From UBA877 sp034436335 (GTDB lineage Bacteria > Chloroflexota > Anaerolineae > Anaerolineales > Villigracilaceae), in the NCBI GenBank assembly GCA_034436335.1, contig DAOTVO010000031.1:1-64000 (forward strand): DNA of 64,000 nucleotides, written 5' to 3'. This document shows, piece after piece, positions 1-9,987 of the stretch. Below the pieces are notes generated by a model. The model saw only the letters and a list, made by a program, of their open reading frames with translations. It was not told the DNA's origin and made no database searches. The first letter of the stretch is position 1. Each line of letters opens with the position of its first letter. The position numbers were made by a program, and so were the translations under genes.

Positions 1-122
1 CGTTGTACTTGGTCGTGACTGACTTCTCCATTCAAGAGAGCAGACATGCCAGTCGCGGTAGTTTGCCCGAAGGCACATATCAAATAATCGCTGTATAGAT
101 CGAGGAGTTTACCGTTTTTCAT
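1..122 (-). CDS. IS701-type transposase, N-terminal part (runs off the window edge)
   Basis: Reading the minus strand from an ATG at 122 gives 40 uninterrupted codons to the window edge. The peptide begins MKNGKLLDLYSDYLICAFGQ and continues TTATGMSALLNGEVSHDQVQ. This matches my recollection of the N-terminus of IS701-like DDE transposases (LDLYSDYL, FGQTTATGLS, SHD motifs). The catalytic DDE residues would lie outside the window, so it cannot be judged intact or not. A GAGG lies immediately before the ATG. Base composition is lower in G+C than its neighbours, as expected of an insertion sequence. The family assignment is from memory of the motif. Confidence 0.72.
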   Translation of the reverse strand, partial: MKNGKLLDLYSDYLICAFGQTTATGMSALLNGEVSHDQVQ

Positions 123-154
123 GCCTCAAGTTTACTCAAAACTGCGTAAGGTGA

Positions 155-188
155 GTTATTAAACGAAATTGGGCTATCGTTTAATAAC
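155..188. repeat. 12-bp perfect inverted repeat beside the transposase
   Basis: GTTATTAAACGA at 155-166 and TCGTTTAATAAC at 177-188 are perfect reverse complements around a 10-base loop. It lies between the transposase start and the stop codon of the neighbouring gene. It could be part of the insertion-sequence end, an operator, or a transcript hairpin of the gene that ends at 208. No T-run follows it on the minus strand, so it is not a classical terminator. Confidence 0.6.
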
Positions 189-207
189 GATGCACTCCTC
201 TGCGCTG

Positions 208-636
208 CTACTGTACGGTATTCCCATCCCCGGTCACAATCACGCTCCCCGTCACATTCCCGCCGACCGCCACCGAGCGGCTGCCGCGGGCAGTGACGGT
301 CACCCCGGCGGCTCCGGCCTCGCTCCACAGGCGGGCGATTTCGGCGGCGAGGGTTTGGTCTTCGGCAAGCAGTTTCTTCAGTTGCTGGCGCAGGGCGGCG
401 AGGGCGTCTTCGTCCTGCGGGGCAGCGGCGGCATCCTGTATGGCTTCCTGCAGGGCGGGCTTGCTTTCCACCTTGGGGCGCAGTTTGCCCCACAGGGCTT
501 TGGCGCGCTCCCAGGCGTCCGCGCCGAGGCGCTTGCCGGCCTCTTCGGCGGCTTGCTCGCCCACCTTAAGCAGATAGGGCAGGAAGGGGGCGAGGAAGGA
601 AACGAGTTGCGGGATGAGTTGGGAGGGGTCGCTCAT
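208..636 (-). CDS. Small conserved protein with C-terminal GGNVTGSVIVTGDGN motif
   Basis: A 142-residue protein of unknown function. The start at 636 (MSDPSQLIPQ) is chosen because GGAGG sits six bases upstream. An in-frame ATG twelve bases earlier and a long upstream extension lack this. The N-terminal part (about 5-30) is hydrophobic and amphipathic, the middle (30-105) is charged and helix-forming, and the C-terminus is a short beta-type repeat (GSRSVAVGGNVTGSVIVTGD). I associate that tail with proteins near TIR, NACHT or CHAT modules in Chloroflexi and Cyanobacteria, but no such partner is visible here. The function is unassigned. The next gene on its right belongs to another transcription unit. 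Confidence 0.75.
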   Translation of the reverse strand: MSDPSQLIPQLVSFLAPFLPYLLKVGEQAAEEAGKRLGADAWERAKALWGKLRPKVESKPALQEAIQDAAAAPQDEDALAALRQQLKKLLAEDQTLAAEIARLWSEAGAAGVTVTARGSRSVAVGGNVTGSVIVTGDGNTVQ

Positions 637-802
637 GGTGGCCTCCATAAAATAACAGCGAACGGACGATGCTCTTCTCGTTGATTTTATCACGCCAGCA
701 GCAGGCGCTCGTCCTTCGGTCATACAAAAAATGGGACAACTCCATGAGTTATCCCAACAGAATTTGAACGGTTCAAAAACGACTGCTCACCTAAAATCTA
801 TG

Positions 803-966
803 TTTCTGTTCATCCCTGGTTTATCTCTGTTTATCCCCGTTCATCTCCGTTCATCCCTGGTTCATCTCCGTTCATCCCCGTTCATCTCCGTTCATCTCCG
901 TTCATCCCCGTTCATCCCTGGTTCATCTCCGTTCATCTCCGTTCATCCCTGGTTCATCTCCGGTTA
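803..966. repeat. Degenerate decamer tandem repeat (TTCATCTCCG type)
   Basis: About 160 bases are built from repeats of TTCATCYCCG with occasional TTCATCCCTGG variants, ending at the stop codon of the M24 peptidase. The rest of the 637-966 gap shows no gene. A short piece of the same wording recurs at 61254-61291, so this is a dispersed word family and not a local slippage event only. Confidence 0.85.
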
Positions 967-2067
967 TCAGCCCACCACACGCAACTCGCGCGGCATATCG
1001 CTCAAACACTCCGCCCCGCTCTCGGTGATGACCACGTTGTCCTCGATGCGCACGCCGTTGCGGCCCGGCAGGTAGATGCCCGGCTCGACGGTGAAGGCCA
1101 TGCCCGGCTCCAGAATCTGCTCGTTGTCGCCGCGGATGTAGGGCTCCTCGTGGCCCTCCATGCCGATGCCGTGACCGGTGCGGTGGGTGAAATATGCCCC
1201 GTAGCCGGCCCGCTCGATGACCGCTCGCGCGGCGCGGTCCACCTCGGCGCACGGGACGCCCGGCCTGGCCGCGGCGCGCCCGGCCGCGTTGGCCTCCTGC
1301 ACTAGGCGGTGAATCCGGGCCTCTTCGGCCTCCACCGCCCCTACGGCAAAGGTGCGCGTCAGGTCGGAGATGTAGCCGTCGCAGGCCGCGCCCCAGTCCA
1401 CCACCAGCAGGTCGCCGGGCTGCAGCCGACGGTCGCTCGGGGCGGCGTGCGGGTTGGCGCTGTTCGGCCCGGCCGAGACAATCGGGGCGAAGGGCATCTC
1501 GGACTGCGAGCCGTGCCGCAGGAGTTGCATCACCAGTTCGGCGGCCAGTTCCTGCTCGGTCATGCCGATTTTGACCAGCGGAAGCGCCGCCTCCAGCGCC
1601 GATTGGGCAATCTGCACAGCGCGGCGCATGGCGGCGATTTCGTCCGCATCTTTGCGCACCCGCAGCCGGTTGACCACCTCCGAGGCGTCGGGGAACTCCG
1701 CCGCGGGGGCGCCCGCCCGCAGGTAGTTGAATTCCAGCAGGCGCAGGGCGCGCGGCTCGACGCCGATGCGCTTGCCCTCCAGCCCCAGCGACTCGAGCGC
1801 AGCGCGGAAGATCGCCTCCCAGGTAGTCGGATTCTCCCCGTAAGGGAAGGCGCGCACGGGCAAGCCCTCCACCTTGAGCATTTCCAGTTCCGGCAGGATG
1901 AGGGCAGGCGGCGCCTCGGGCGTGAAGACGACCACCACCGGCCGCTCCATCAGGTGGAAATGCAGGCCGGTCAGATAGACCAGCGAGGGGCAGGGATTCA
2001 GGGCCAGGGCATCCAGGCCCGAGGTCCGCAGCGAAGCGGAAAGTTTTTCGAGGCGGGAGGGATTCAT
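967..2067 (-). CDS. M24-family Xaa-Pro aminopeptidase/dipeptidase
   Basis: A 366-residue cytosolic metallopeptidase of the PepP/PepQ group, expected to release N-terminal residues next to proline. The creatinase-like N-terminal domain covers about 1-130 and the pita-bread catalytic domain 140-360. The five expected metal ligands can be read: D224 (VVDWG), D235 (SDLTRTF), H299 (TGHGIG), E328 (VEPGIY) and E342 (RIEDNV). An AGGAG ribosome site overlaps the stop of the upstream SDR gene, so the two are probably cotranscribed and translationally coupled. Whether it is an aminopeptidase or a prolidase cannot be told from these motifs. Confidence 0.92.
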   Translation of the reverse strand: MNPSRLEKLSASLRTSGLDALALNPCPSLVYLTGLHFHLMERPVVVVFTPEAPPALILPELEMLKVEGLPVRAFPYGENPTTWEAIFRAALESLGLEGKRIGVEPRALRLLEFNYLRAGAPAAEFPDASEVVNRLRVRKDADEIAAMRRAVQIAQSALEAALPLVKIGMTEQELAAELVMQLLRHGSQSEMPFAPIVSAGPNSANPHAAPSDRRLQPGDLLVVDWGAACDGYISDLTRTFAVGAVEAEEARIHRLVQEANAAGRAAARPGVPCAEVDRAARAVIERAGYGAYFTHRTGHGIGMEGHEEPYIRGDNEQILEPGMAFTVEPGIYLPGRNGVRIEDNVVITESGAECLSDMPRELRVVG

Positions 2068-2076
2068 GGGGTTCTC

Positions 2077-2883
2077 CTAACCAACTTTATGAAAACGCCA
2101 CACAAAGGCCGTCTTGATGACCCAGTCCACCAAGCCGGGGAGAAGGGCATCGAAGAAGAAGACTGGGCGGTAATACCAGGGCAGAATCACCGCCCGGCGG
2201 GGATGCGCCGCCAGCCAGACGACGCGGCGGGCGACCGTTTCGGACGACATGCGCAGGAAGGCAGGGGTCTTGAATTCCTTCAGCGCCGAGCCGCTGTGCT
2301 GACCGAACTCGGTCGCCGCCGGGCCGGGGTAGATGCCGGAGACGCGCACGCCAAAGGGCGCCACCTCGCGGCGCAACGCGTCAGTGAAGGCGCGCACGCC
2401 GAACTTGGTCGCCGCATAGACGCTGTAGAGCGGCGCGGCAATCCAGCCGGCCACCGAGGACATGTGGAGGATGTGACCGCTGCGCCGCGCCAGCATGTGC
2501 GGCAGGACGGCGCGCGTCACCAGAATCAGGCCGGTCAGGTTGACGGCGATCTGCGTCTCGATGTCGCGCGCCGGCTCCAGGTTCTCCAGCCAGTCGAGGC
2601 GGCCAAAGCCGGCGTTGTTGAAGAGGATGTCAATCTGACCGTACACATCCAGCACGGTCTTGACCATCGCCTCCACTTCCTCGCGGCGGGTGACATCTAC
2701 CGGCACGGCGAGGGCCTCGCCGCCGGCGGCCCGAATCTCCTCCGTCAACGCCTGCAGCCGGTCGAGGCGGCGCGCCGCCAGGACGACCCGGCAGCCCTGG
2801 CGGGCAAACAGCCGCGCCGCGTCGGCACCAAAGCCGGACGACGCGCCGGTAATCAGAACAACTTTACCTTCCAGCCTTTTCAC
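2077..2883 (-). CDS. Classical SDR-family oxidoreductase
   Basis: A 268-residue NAD(P)-dependent dehydrogenase with TGASSGFG at 12-19 for cofactor binding, NNAG at 89-92, catalytic Ser142/143 in MSSVAG, and Tyr156-x3-Lys160 (YAATK). The C-terminus (235-268) is hydrophobic and aromatic, as in SDRs that bind membranes or lipid-like substrates. It lies 54 bases downstream of lon and nine bases upstream of the M24 peptidase on the same strand. The substrate is unknown. Confidence 0.9.
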   Translation of the reverse strand: MKRLEGKVVLITGASSGFGADAARLFARQGCRVVLAARRLDRLQALTEEIRAAGGEALAVPVDVTRREEVEAMVKTVLDVYGQIDILFNNAGFGRLDWLENLEPARDIETQIAVNLTGLILVTRAVLPHMLARRSGHILHMSSVAGWIAAPLYSVYAATKFGVRAFTDALRREVAPFGVRVSGIYPGPAATEFGQHSGSALKEFKTPAFLRMSSETVARRVVWLAAHPRRAVILPWYYRPVFFFDALLPGLVDWVIKTAFVWRFHKVG

Positions 2884-2937
2884 TTCTTACTCCTCGCTCC
2901 TTACTTCTCACTTTTTGCTTCTTTTACTTCTCCCTTC
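2884..2937. repeat. Pyrimidine-rich word repeat between lon and the SDR gene
   Basis: The whole spacer is made of CTTCTCCCTTCTCACTCC-like words. The same wording returns at 15603-15676, 37935-38010 and, inside genes, at 22258-22305 and 27656-27700. Confidence 0.7.
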
Positions 2938-5415
<2,478 letters not shown>

Positions 5416-5435
5416 AAATTCCTCGTTTGCACGTT

Positions 5436-5491
5436 TACTCGTTACGGTTAGCAGGTTAAAGTTAGCAAGTTTACAGGTTGGCAGGTTCGGT
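5436..5491. repeat. Word repeat in the folC-lon spacer
   Basis: Repeats of GTTAGCAGGTT, GTTAGCAAGTT and GGTTGGCAGGTT fill the gap. The related AACGTT/CCAACCTGCCAACC wording is found at 27015-27065 and 30540-30594. Confidence 0.6.
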
Positions 5492-6820
5492 TCAGCCCCG
5501 GGCATATGTCTGCCAGGCCGTTTTGACTTCGGCAGTGGCGAACATGCTCCCGGCGACGAGGACGATGTCCCCGCTCTCAGCAGACAGTTCCAACGCGCGG
5601 CGCAGAGCCTCGCCCGCCGGCGTCGCCGCCTCGGCGCGGACCCCGAAGCGGGCCGCCGTTTCGACAATCGTCTCCGGCTCGAGGGCGCGCGGATGGGTAG
5701 ATTGCGTCGCAATGACCAGCCGCAGACGCGGGGAAATCTCCTCCAGCATGGCTGGGAAACGCTTGTCCCGCGAAGCGCCCATGACCAGGATGACGGGGCG
5801 GCCGGGGTAATAGTCGTCCAGCGTCTGGCGCAAGCGCAGGAACGAGTCCTGGTTGTGCGCCGAATCGAAAATCAACGGCGGTTCACGGCGGGCGATCTCG
5901 AAGCGGCAGGGCCACTTGACCGCGGCAAATCCCTGCCGGATGGCATCATCAGAAACGGACAGACCGCAGGTTTTGAGCGCCGCGTAAGCGGTTGCGGCGT
6001 TTTCCACCTGGTGCGCGCCAAGCAGTGGGATGCGGAGTATAACAGGATTTTCGGTTTTCGATTGATGATTGCTGACCGAAAAAGTCTGCCCGTCCAGGGA
6101 GTGTTCTCCCATCTCGAAGGTCACGTCGCGGCCGACGAGGGTGAGCGGACAGCCGCGTTCACGCGCCAGCCGTTCCAGGGTCCGGAGCGCCTCGTCCTTC
6201 TGCGGCGAGGAGACCACCGGCGCGCCGGGTTTGATGATGCCGCCCTTCTCGCCGGCAATCAACGTCAGCGTCTCGCCCAGAATGAAGGTGTGGTCATACG
6301 AAATCGAAGTGATGACCGAGACAATCGGGCTGACAACGTTGGTCGCGTCCAGTCGCCCGCCCAAACCGACTTCGATGACCGCCGCGTCGGCTTTTTCCTG
6401 TGCGAAGTAGAGAAAAGCAATCGCGGTGGTAATCTCGAAGGTGGTCAGTTTCTCAATTTGAGCCACGTGTGGCTTGATCTCTTCCACCAATGCCGGCAGG
6501 CGTTCATGCGGAATCGGGAGGCCGTCCAGTTGAATACGCTCGGCGTAATCCTGCAAGTGCGGCGAAGTGTAGAGACCGGTCTTGTAGCCTGCGGCGGTCA
6601 GGGCCGAGGCCATCAGCGCCGAGGTGGAGCCTTTGCCCTTCGTCCCGGCGACGTGCAGGACGTGGTACTTGCGGTGCGGGTCGCCGAGCCGCGCCAGCAG
6701 ATTGTGCATCCGCTCCAGTTTGAACTCGGCCTGGGCAAGGTCGGTTTCTTTTTTCAGGCTATAATCAATAAAAGAGTAGAGATAATCGAGAGCAAGGTTG
6801 TAAGCGGTTTCGGTATCCAT
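5492..6820 (-). CDS. folC: Folylpolyglutamate/dihydrofolate synthase
   Basis: A 442-residue Mur-ligase-like enzyme that adds glutamate to folates, and possibly to dihydropteroate. The ATP loop is GTKGKGS at 59-65, followed by the substrate motif TSPHLQDYAERI. Later hallmarks are GLGGRLDATN and FDSAHN. The start at 6820 (MDTETAYNLA) begins the conserved N-terminal helix, but no clear ribosome site precedes it. A short peptide near residue 240 (SVSNHQSKTENP) looks like an extra loop and its DNA resembles the spacer word repeats. It is divergent from the DUF503 gene across 51 bases. Folate chemistry recurs in the window in metH and the MTHFR fusion. Confidence 0.94.
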   Translation of the reverse strand: MDTETAYNLALDYLYSFIDYSLKKETDLAQAEFKLERMHNLLARLGDPHRKYHVLHVAGTKGKGSTSALMASALTAAGYKTGLYTSPHLQDYAERIQLDGLPIPHERLPALVEEIKPHVAQIEKLTTFEITTAIAFLYFAQEKADAAVIEVGLGGRLDATNVVSPIVSVITSISYDHTFILGETLTLIAGEKGGIIKPGAPVVSSPQKDEALRTLERLARERGCPLTLVGRDVTFEMGEHSLDGQTFSVSNHQSKTENPVILRIPLLGAHQVENAATAYAALKTCGLSVSDDAIRQGFAAVKWPCRFEIARREPPLIFDSAHNQDSFLRLRQTLDDYYPGRPVILVMGASRDKRFPAMLEEISPRLRLVIATQSTHPRALEPETIVETAARFGVRAEAATPAGEALRRALELSAESGDIVLVAGSMFATAEVKTAWQTYARG

Positions 6821-6832
6821 ACGAGAAGGGAT

Positions 6833-6871
6833 TGTAAAACGTAACGCGTAAAGCGTAAAGCGTAAAACGGA
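6833..6871. repeat. Word repeat between folC and the DUF503 gene
   Basis: The spacer holds GTAAAACGTAACGCG followed by repeats of TAAAGCG and TAAAACG. It separates two divergent starts, so any promoters must lie within or across it. None is obvious. Confidence 0.6.
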
Positions 6872-7153
6872 ATGGTTGCCATACTCACCCTCCACCTGCA
6901 TCTGCCGGCCTGCACCTCGCTGAAGGAAAAGCGCGGGCGGCTGAAACCGTTCCTGCACCGCCTGCGGCGCGAGTTCAACGTCTCGGCAGCGGAGATGGAC
7001 CTGCAGGACAGGTGGAGCGAAGCCGTCATCGCCTGCGCCATGCTCGGCAATAACGCGGCGCACTTGCAGGCCGCGCTGGAGACGGTGCGCCGCTGGGCCG
7101 AGGCACACTGGACGGACGGCGATGTGCTGAAAGCAAAAATCGAGGTCTTCTAA
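6872..7153 (+). CDS. DUF503 (YlxP-like) protein
   Basis: A 93-residue protein of the DUF503 family. It shows the family pattern: an N-terminal strand, LHLPACTSLKEKRGRLKP, the FNVSAAEMDLQDRW core and a C-terminal helix. In Firmicutes the homologue ylxP sits in the nusA-infB-rbfA region, which suggests a role in ribosome maturation or RNA metabolism, but it is not linked to those genes here. It faces away from folC. Confidence 0.85.
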   Translation: MVAILTLHLHLPACTSLKEKRGRLKPFLHRLRREFNVSAAEMDLQDRWSEAVIACAMLGNNAAHLQAALETVRRWAEAHWTDGDVLKAKIEVF

Positions 7154-7175
7154 GGTGTGTTTGTAAATTTAATTG

Positions 7176-7245
7176 TGGCCTCGATACGGCGGCGGTCGAG
7201 TCATCCGAAGGATGTATCGAGACCCCGCCGCCTACTCGACCACCG
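7176..7245. repeat. Palindromic intergenic repeat with GGTCGAG/CTCGATAC motifs
   Basis: CTCGATAC (7180-7187) pairs with GTATCGAG (7214-7221). GGCGGCG pairs with CGCCGCC, and a GGTCGAG-type arm faces CTCGACCACC. It resembles the common bacterial repeat in which GGTCGAGTAGC and GTATCGAGACC alternate. A related piece sits at 61112-61136. Confidence 0.7.
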
Positions 7246-7329
7246 GCAAAAAATTTTGCACACAGACCGTCGCGAGTCAGATGATCAATCCAACCTGCTT
7301 TGTTCTAGATTGCTCTCAGGAGGCTTTTT

Positions 7330-8121
7330 ATGGACTTACACTTGAAAGACAAACGCGCTCTTGTCACCGGCGCTTCGCGCGGATTGGGATATGCCGTCGC
7401 CCTCGGTCTGGCGCGGGAGGGCTGCCGCGTGGCGGTCAACAGCCGCGAGGAGGCAAAAATCACCGCCGCGGCGGAAAAAATCAGCCGGGAAACAGGGACA
7501 CAGGTATCAGGAATGGCAGGGGACGTGAGCGACCCGGCCGTCCCGGCGCGGCTGGTGGAAGAGACCGTCCGCGTCCTCGGCGGGCTGGATATCCTGGTCA
7601 CCAACGCTGGCGGGCCGCCCGCCGGAGCTTTCGAGTCCTTCGACGAGGCCGCCTGGCAGAAAGCGGTTGAACTCTCCTTTATGAGCCACGTGCGGCTCAT
7701 CCGCGCCGCCCTGCCGCATCTCAAACAATCCAAAGCCGCCAGCGTGTTGACCGTGACCTCCTACTCGGTCAAACAGCCCATCCCCAACCTGGTGCTGTCG
7801 AACAGCGTCCGCGCCGCCACGGTCGGCCTGACGAAGAGCCTGGCGCTCGAACTGGGTGCGGCGGGCATCCGCTTCAACTCCATCCTGCCCGCCTGGACGG
7901 AGACCGAGCGCGTCATCGAACTGATGACCTTCCGCGCCAAACAGAACGGCACAACGGTCGAGGAGGAGATTGCCAAGCAATCGAAGGAAAGTCCGCTGGG
8001 GCGGATGGGCACGCCAGAGGAGTTCGCCAACGCGGCGGTCTTTCTCGTTTCCCCCGCCGCCGCTTACATCACCGGCGTCATGCTGACGGTGGACGGGGGC
8101 ATGTACAAGGGAACGCTGTAG
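7330..8121 (+). CDS. SDR-family protein with altered catalytic dyad
   Basis: A 263-residue FabG-like protein with TGASRGLG at 13-20, NAG at 92-94 and a C-terminal TGVMLTVDGG, so cofactor binding and fold look normal. At the place of the Tyr-x3-Lys motif the sequence reads LSNSVRAATVGL. The alignment gives Ser157 for Tyr and Arg161 for Lys, with Thr143/Ser144 retained. I believe there is an SDR subfamily with this SNxxR-type signature, so it may be a real variant and not a broken gene. An AGGAGG at 7318-7323 fixes the start. The gene is monocistronic, ending in a terminator shared with dnaA. Its reaction is unknown. Confidence 0.88.
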   Translation: MDLHLKDKRALVTGASRGLGYAVALGLAREGCRVAVNSREEAKITAAAEKISRETGTQVSGMAGDVSDPAVPARLVEETVRVLGGLDILVTNAGGPPAGAFESFDEAAWQKAVELSFMSHVRLIRAALPHLKQSKAASVLTVTSYSVKQPIPNLVLSNSVRAATVGLTKSLALELGAAGIRFNSILPAWTETERVIELMTFRAKQNGTTVEEEIAKQSKESPLGRMGTPEEFANAAVFLVSPAAAYITGVMLTVDGGMYKGTL

Positions 8122-8124
8122 AAC

Positions 8125-8169
8125 AAAAAGCCGCCGCCCGGCAATTTGCGGAGCGGCGGCTTTCTTTTT
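8125..8169. terminator. Bidirectional terminator between the SDR gene and dnaA
   Basis: GCCGCCGC (8130-8137) pairs with GCGGCGGC (8153-8160). A TTTCTTTTT run follows on the plus strand and an A-run precedes it, so it can serve both convergent genes. Confidence 0.85.
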
Positions 8170-8178
8170 CGGCGCCAT

Positions 8179-9531
8179 TCACATCGCTGCCGAAGCGCCG
8201 TAGAGAATATTGCGCATCTGCACCACCTGACGGCGGATTTTATCATCGCGCTCCAGCAGGTCGGCAACTTTCTCGCAGGCATACATGACCGTTGTGTGGT
8301 CGCGCCCGCCCAGCGCCTGCCCGATTTGCGGCAGGGAAATGTTCGTCTCGCGCATCAGATACATGGCAATCTGACGCGGCAGAGCCACCTCGCGTGAGCG
8401 CTCAGAGGAGAGCAGACGATCCACAGAAAGGTTGAATGTGCGCGCCACCACGTCCACCACCGCGTCGGGGCGGATGTCGGCGCGCTGAGGCAGCAGGTCG
8501 GCCAGCGCCGAATCGGCCAGTTGCAGGCTGAGCGCCATGCCGCTTAAATCGGCAAAGGCCACGATGCGGTTGAGCGCCCCCTCCAGTTCGCGGATGTTGG
8601 ACTGCACGCGGCGGGCAATAAACTCCAGGATGTCCGCCGGCACGGCGCGTCCCTGGCGCTCGGCCTTGGCACGCAGGATAGCCAGCCGGGTCTCAAAATC
8701 GGGCGGCTGGATGTCGGCGGTCAGCCCCCACTCGAAACGCGAGCGCAGTCGCTCTTCCAGCGTCACCAGCGCTTTGGGCGGCCGGTCGGAAGAGAGAATA
8801 ACCTGCTTGTTCTGTCCGTGCAGGGTGTTGAAGGTGTGGAAAAATTCCTCCTGCGTGGATTCCTTGCCGGCGATGAACTGAATATCATCAATCAGGAGCA
8901 GGTCGGCCGAGCGATACTTCTCGCGGAAAGCCGGGGTGGTATGCGTGCGGATAGCATTGATGAGATCGTTGGTGAACTCTTCAGACGAAACATACAGCAC
9001 ATACAGCCCGCGCTCCTGGCAGGCGTTGCCGATGGCGTGCAGGAGATGCGTCTTGCCTAGCCCCACCCCTCCATAGAGAAAGAGCGGATTGTAGGCGGTA
9101 GCCGGATTTTCGGCCACCGCCTGCGCAGCGGCATGCGCCAGACGGTTGTTCGGCCCGACGACGAAATTATCGAAGGTGTAACGCGGATTGAGGCTGGCGA
9201 CGCGCGGCCGGGGAGCCGGCGCGGCGGGAAGCGATTCCGCCTTCGCTTCGGGCGCGGACGGGGAAACGACCGCCGCTTCCTCGGCTTCGGTAGCGACGAC
9301 GAAGCGAACCTCCACCGGCGCGCCCATCAGAGCAGCAAGAAGACGCGTGACCGTCTCCAGCAAGCGGGTTTCCAGCCAATCGCGTGCGTAGGCGTTGCGC
9401 ACGCCGATGGTCATCACCCCCGCTTCGAAGCGGAGCACGCGGGTATCGCGCACCCACGTATCGAAAGACGCTTTTGGCATCTCCATCTGGAGTTGACCGA
9501 GGGCCGACTGCCAGGCTTGTGCGGCATCCAT
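8179..9531 (-). CDS. dnaA: Chromosomal replication initiator DnaA
   Basis: A 450-residue AAA+ initiator that binds DnaA boxes and opens oriC. Domain I covers about 1-80, and a short Ala/Pro/Glu-rich domain II linker 80-113. Walker A is GGVGLGKT at 154-161 and Walker B LLLIDDIQF at 211-219. The DNA-binding signature with DHTTVMYACEK lies around 398-421. The start at 9531 is set by GAGGAGAAGT. A longer start five codons upstream lacks it. No dnaN, recF or gyrB follows, so the usual dnaA-dnaN order is not kept. Upstream lies a 456-base A+T-rich spacer. Confidence 0.97.
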   Translation of the reverse strand: MDAAQAWQSALGQLQMEMPKASFDTWVRDTRVLRFEAGVMTIGVRNAYARDWLETRLLETVTRLLAALMGAPVEVRFVVATEAEEAAVVSPSAPEAKAESLPAAPAPRPRVASLNPRYTFDNFVVGPNNRLAHAAAQAVAENPATAYNPLFLYGGVGLGKTHLLHAIGNACQERGLYVLYVSSEEFTNDLINAIRTHTTPAFREKYRSADLLLIDDIQFIAGKESTQEEFFHTFNTLHGQNKQVILSSDRPPKALVTLEERLRSRFEWGLTADIQPPDFETRLAILRAKAERQGRAVPADILEFIARRVQSNIRELEGALNRIVAFADLSGMALSLQLADSALADLLPQRADIRPDAVVDVVARTFNLSVDRLLSSERSREVALPRQIAMYLMRETNISLPQIGQALGGRDHTTVMYACEKVADLLERDDKIRRQVVQMRNILYGASAAM

Positions 9532-9588
9532 ACTTCTTCTCCTCATCGTTCGGTGTTGTGTTTCAGTATAGGGATGCAGGGACAGAAA

Positions 9589-9608
9589 CCCGCTGTTCTC
9601 ACAGCGGG
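9589..9608. promoter_or_regulatory. 8-bp hairpin in the dnaA leader
   Basis: CCCGCTGT, loop TCTC, ACAGCGGG: a perfect stem about 60 bases before the dnaA start. A second inverted repeat, ACGTGA/TCACGT, lies at 9647-9664. Either could be an operator or a leader-RNA structure. Confidence 0.5.
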
Positions 9609-9671
9609 AACATAAATTGATGGGTTGTCTGGTCTCCTGCGGGGTTACGTGATGTATCTCACGTTGCCCCC

Positions 9672-9680
9672 ATTCTAGCA
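9672..9680 (-). promoter_or_regulatory. Candidate extended -10 promoter for dnaA
   Basis: The minus strand reads TGCTAGAAT, an extended -10 element about 145 bases before the dnaA ATG. No good -35 box is visible, which is tolerable for an extended -10 promoter. Confidence 0.4.
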
Positions 9681-9841
9681 GAAAGGAGAAGTTTCATCCA
9701 TACACAAAACCTACGCTCGCCTAAAAACTTGCAAATTTTTAAGGCTCGCCTAACCTTAAAAAATACGAATCTAGAATCTGTGTTCTATTCGCGTTCTGCA
9801 TCGTGCGGCATCTCAATTTGTTTGCTCGCTCGAAAACAGTA

Positions 9842-9857
9842 CCCCCATATATGGGGG
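9842..9857. promoter_or_regulatory. Perfect 16-bp palindrome CCCCCATATATGGGGG
   Basis: A self-complementary site with C5 and G5 arms around ATATAT, inside the A+T-rich dnaA spacer. It looks like a dimeric repressor operator. C-rich/G-rich arms of this kind recall CsoR/FrmR metal-sensor sites, but no such regulator or metal gene is nearby. Confidence 0.5.
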
Positions 9858-9987
9858 GATAGAATTGCACTTGCCGCTCAACTAAACTTAAGGTCTTGGA
9901 TCTTAAAAAAAGAAGATGTCAAGGAAGCCGCGTTTTTGCAAATGTGAAACTCTTATTTTTGCGTTTCGCCAGATGGATTTGTTCGGC

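Larger units (their letters stand above)
9532..9987. other. A+T-rich spacer upstream of dnaA (promoter region, possible origin)
   Basis: This gap is clearly richer in A+T than its surroundings, mainly from 9690 to 9990. It contains two direct copies of GCTCGCCTAA (9715 and 9745 areas), several inverted repeats and no credible gene. I looked for TTATCCACA-like DnaA boxes on both strands and found none that is canonical, so calling it oriC is not justified. Confidence 0.5.

Noticed and set aside
803..966. CRISPR array or phage attachment array
   Set aside because: The repeat is a degenerate 10-mer without spacers or nearby cas genes.
5416..5712. N-terminal extension of Lon by about 100 residues
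   Set aside because: The extension is Arg/Pro-rich, overlaps folC and reads through a spacer repeat. A good ribosome site supports the start at 5415.
9532..9987. oriC
   Set aside because: A+T-rich and next to dnaA, but without canonical DnaA boxes. Reported only as a possible origin.
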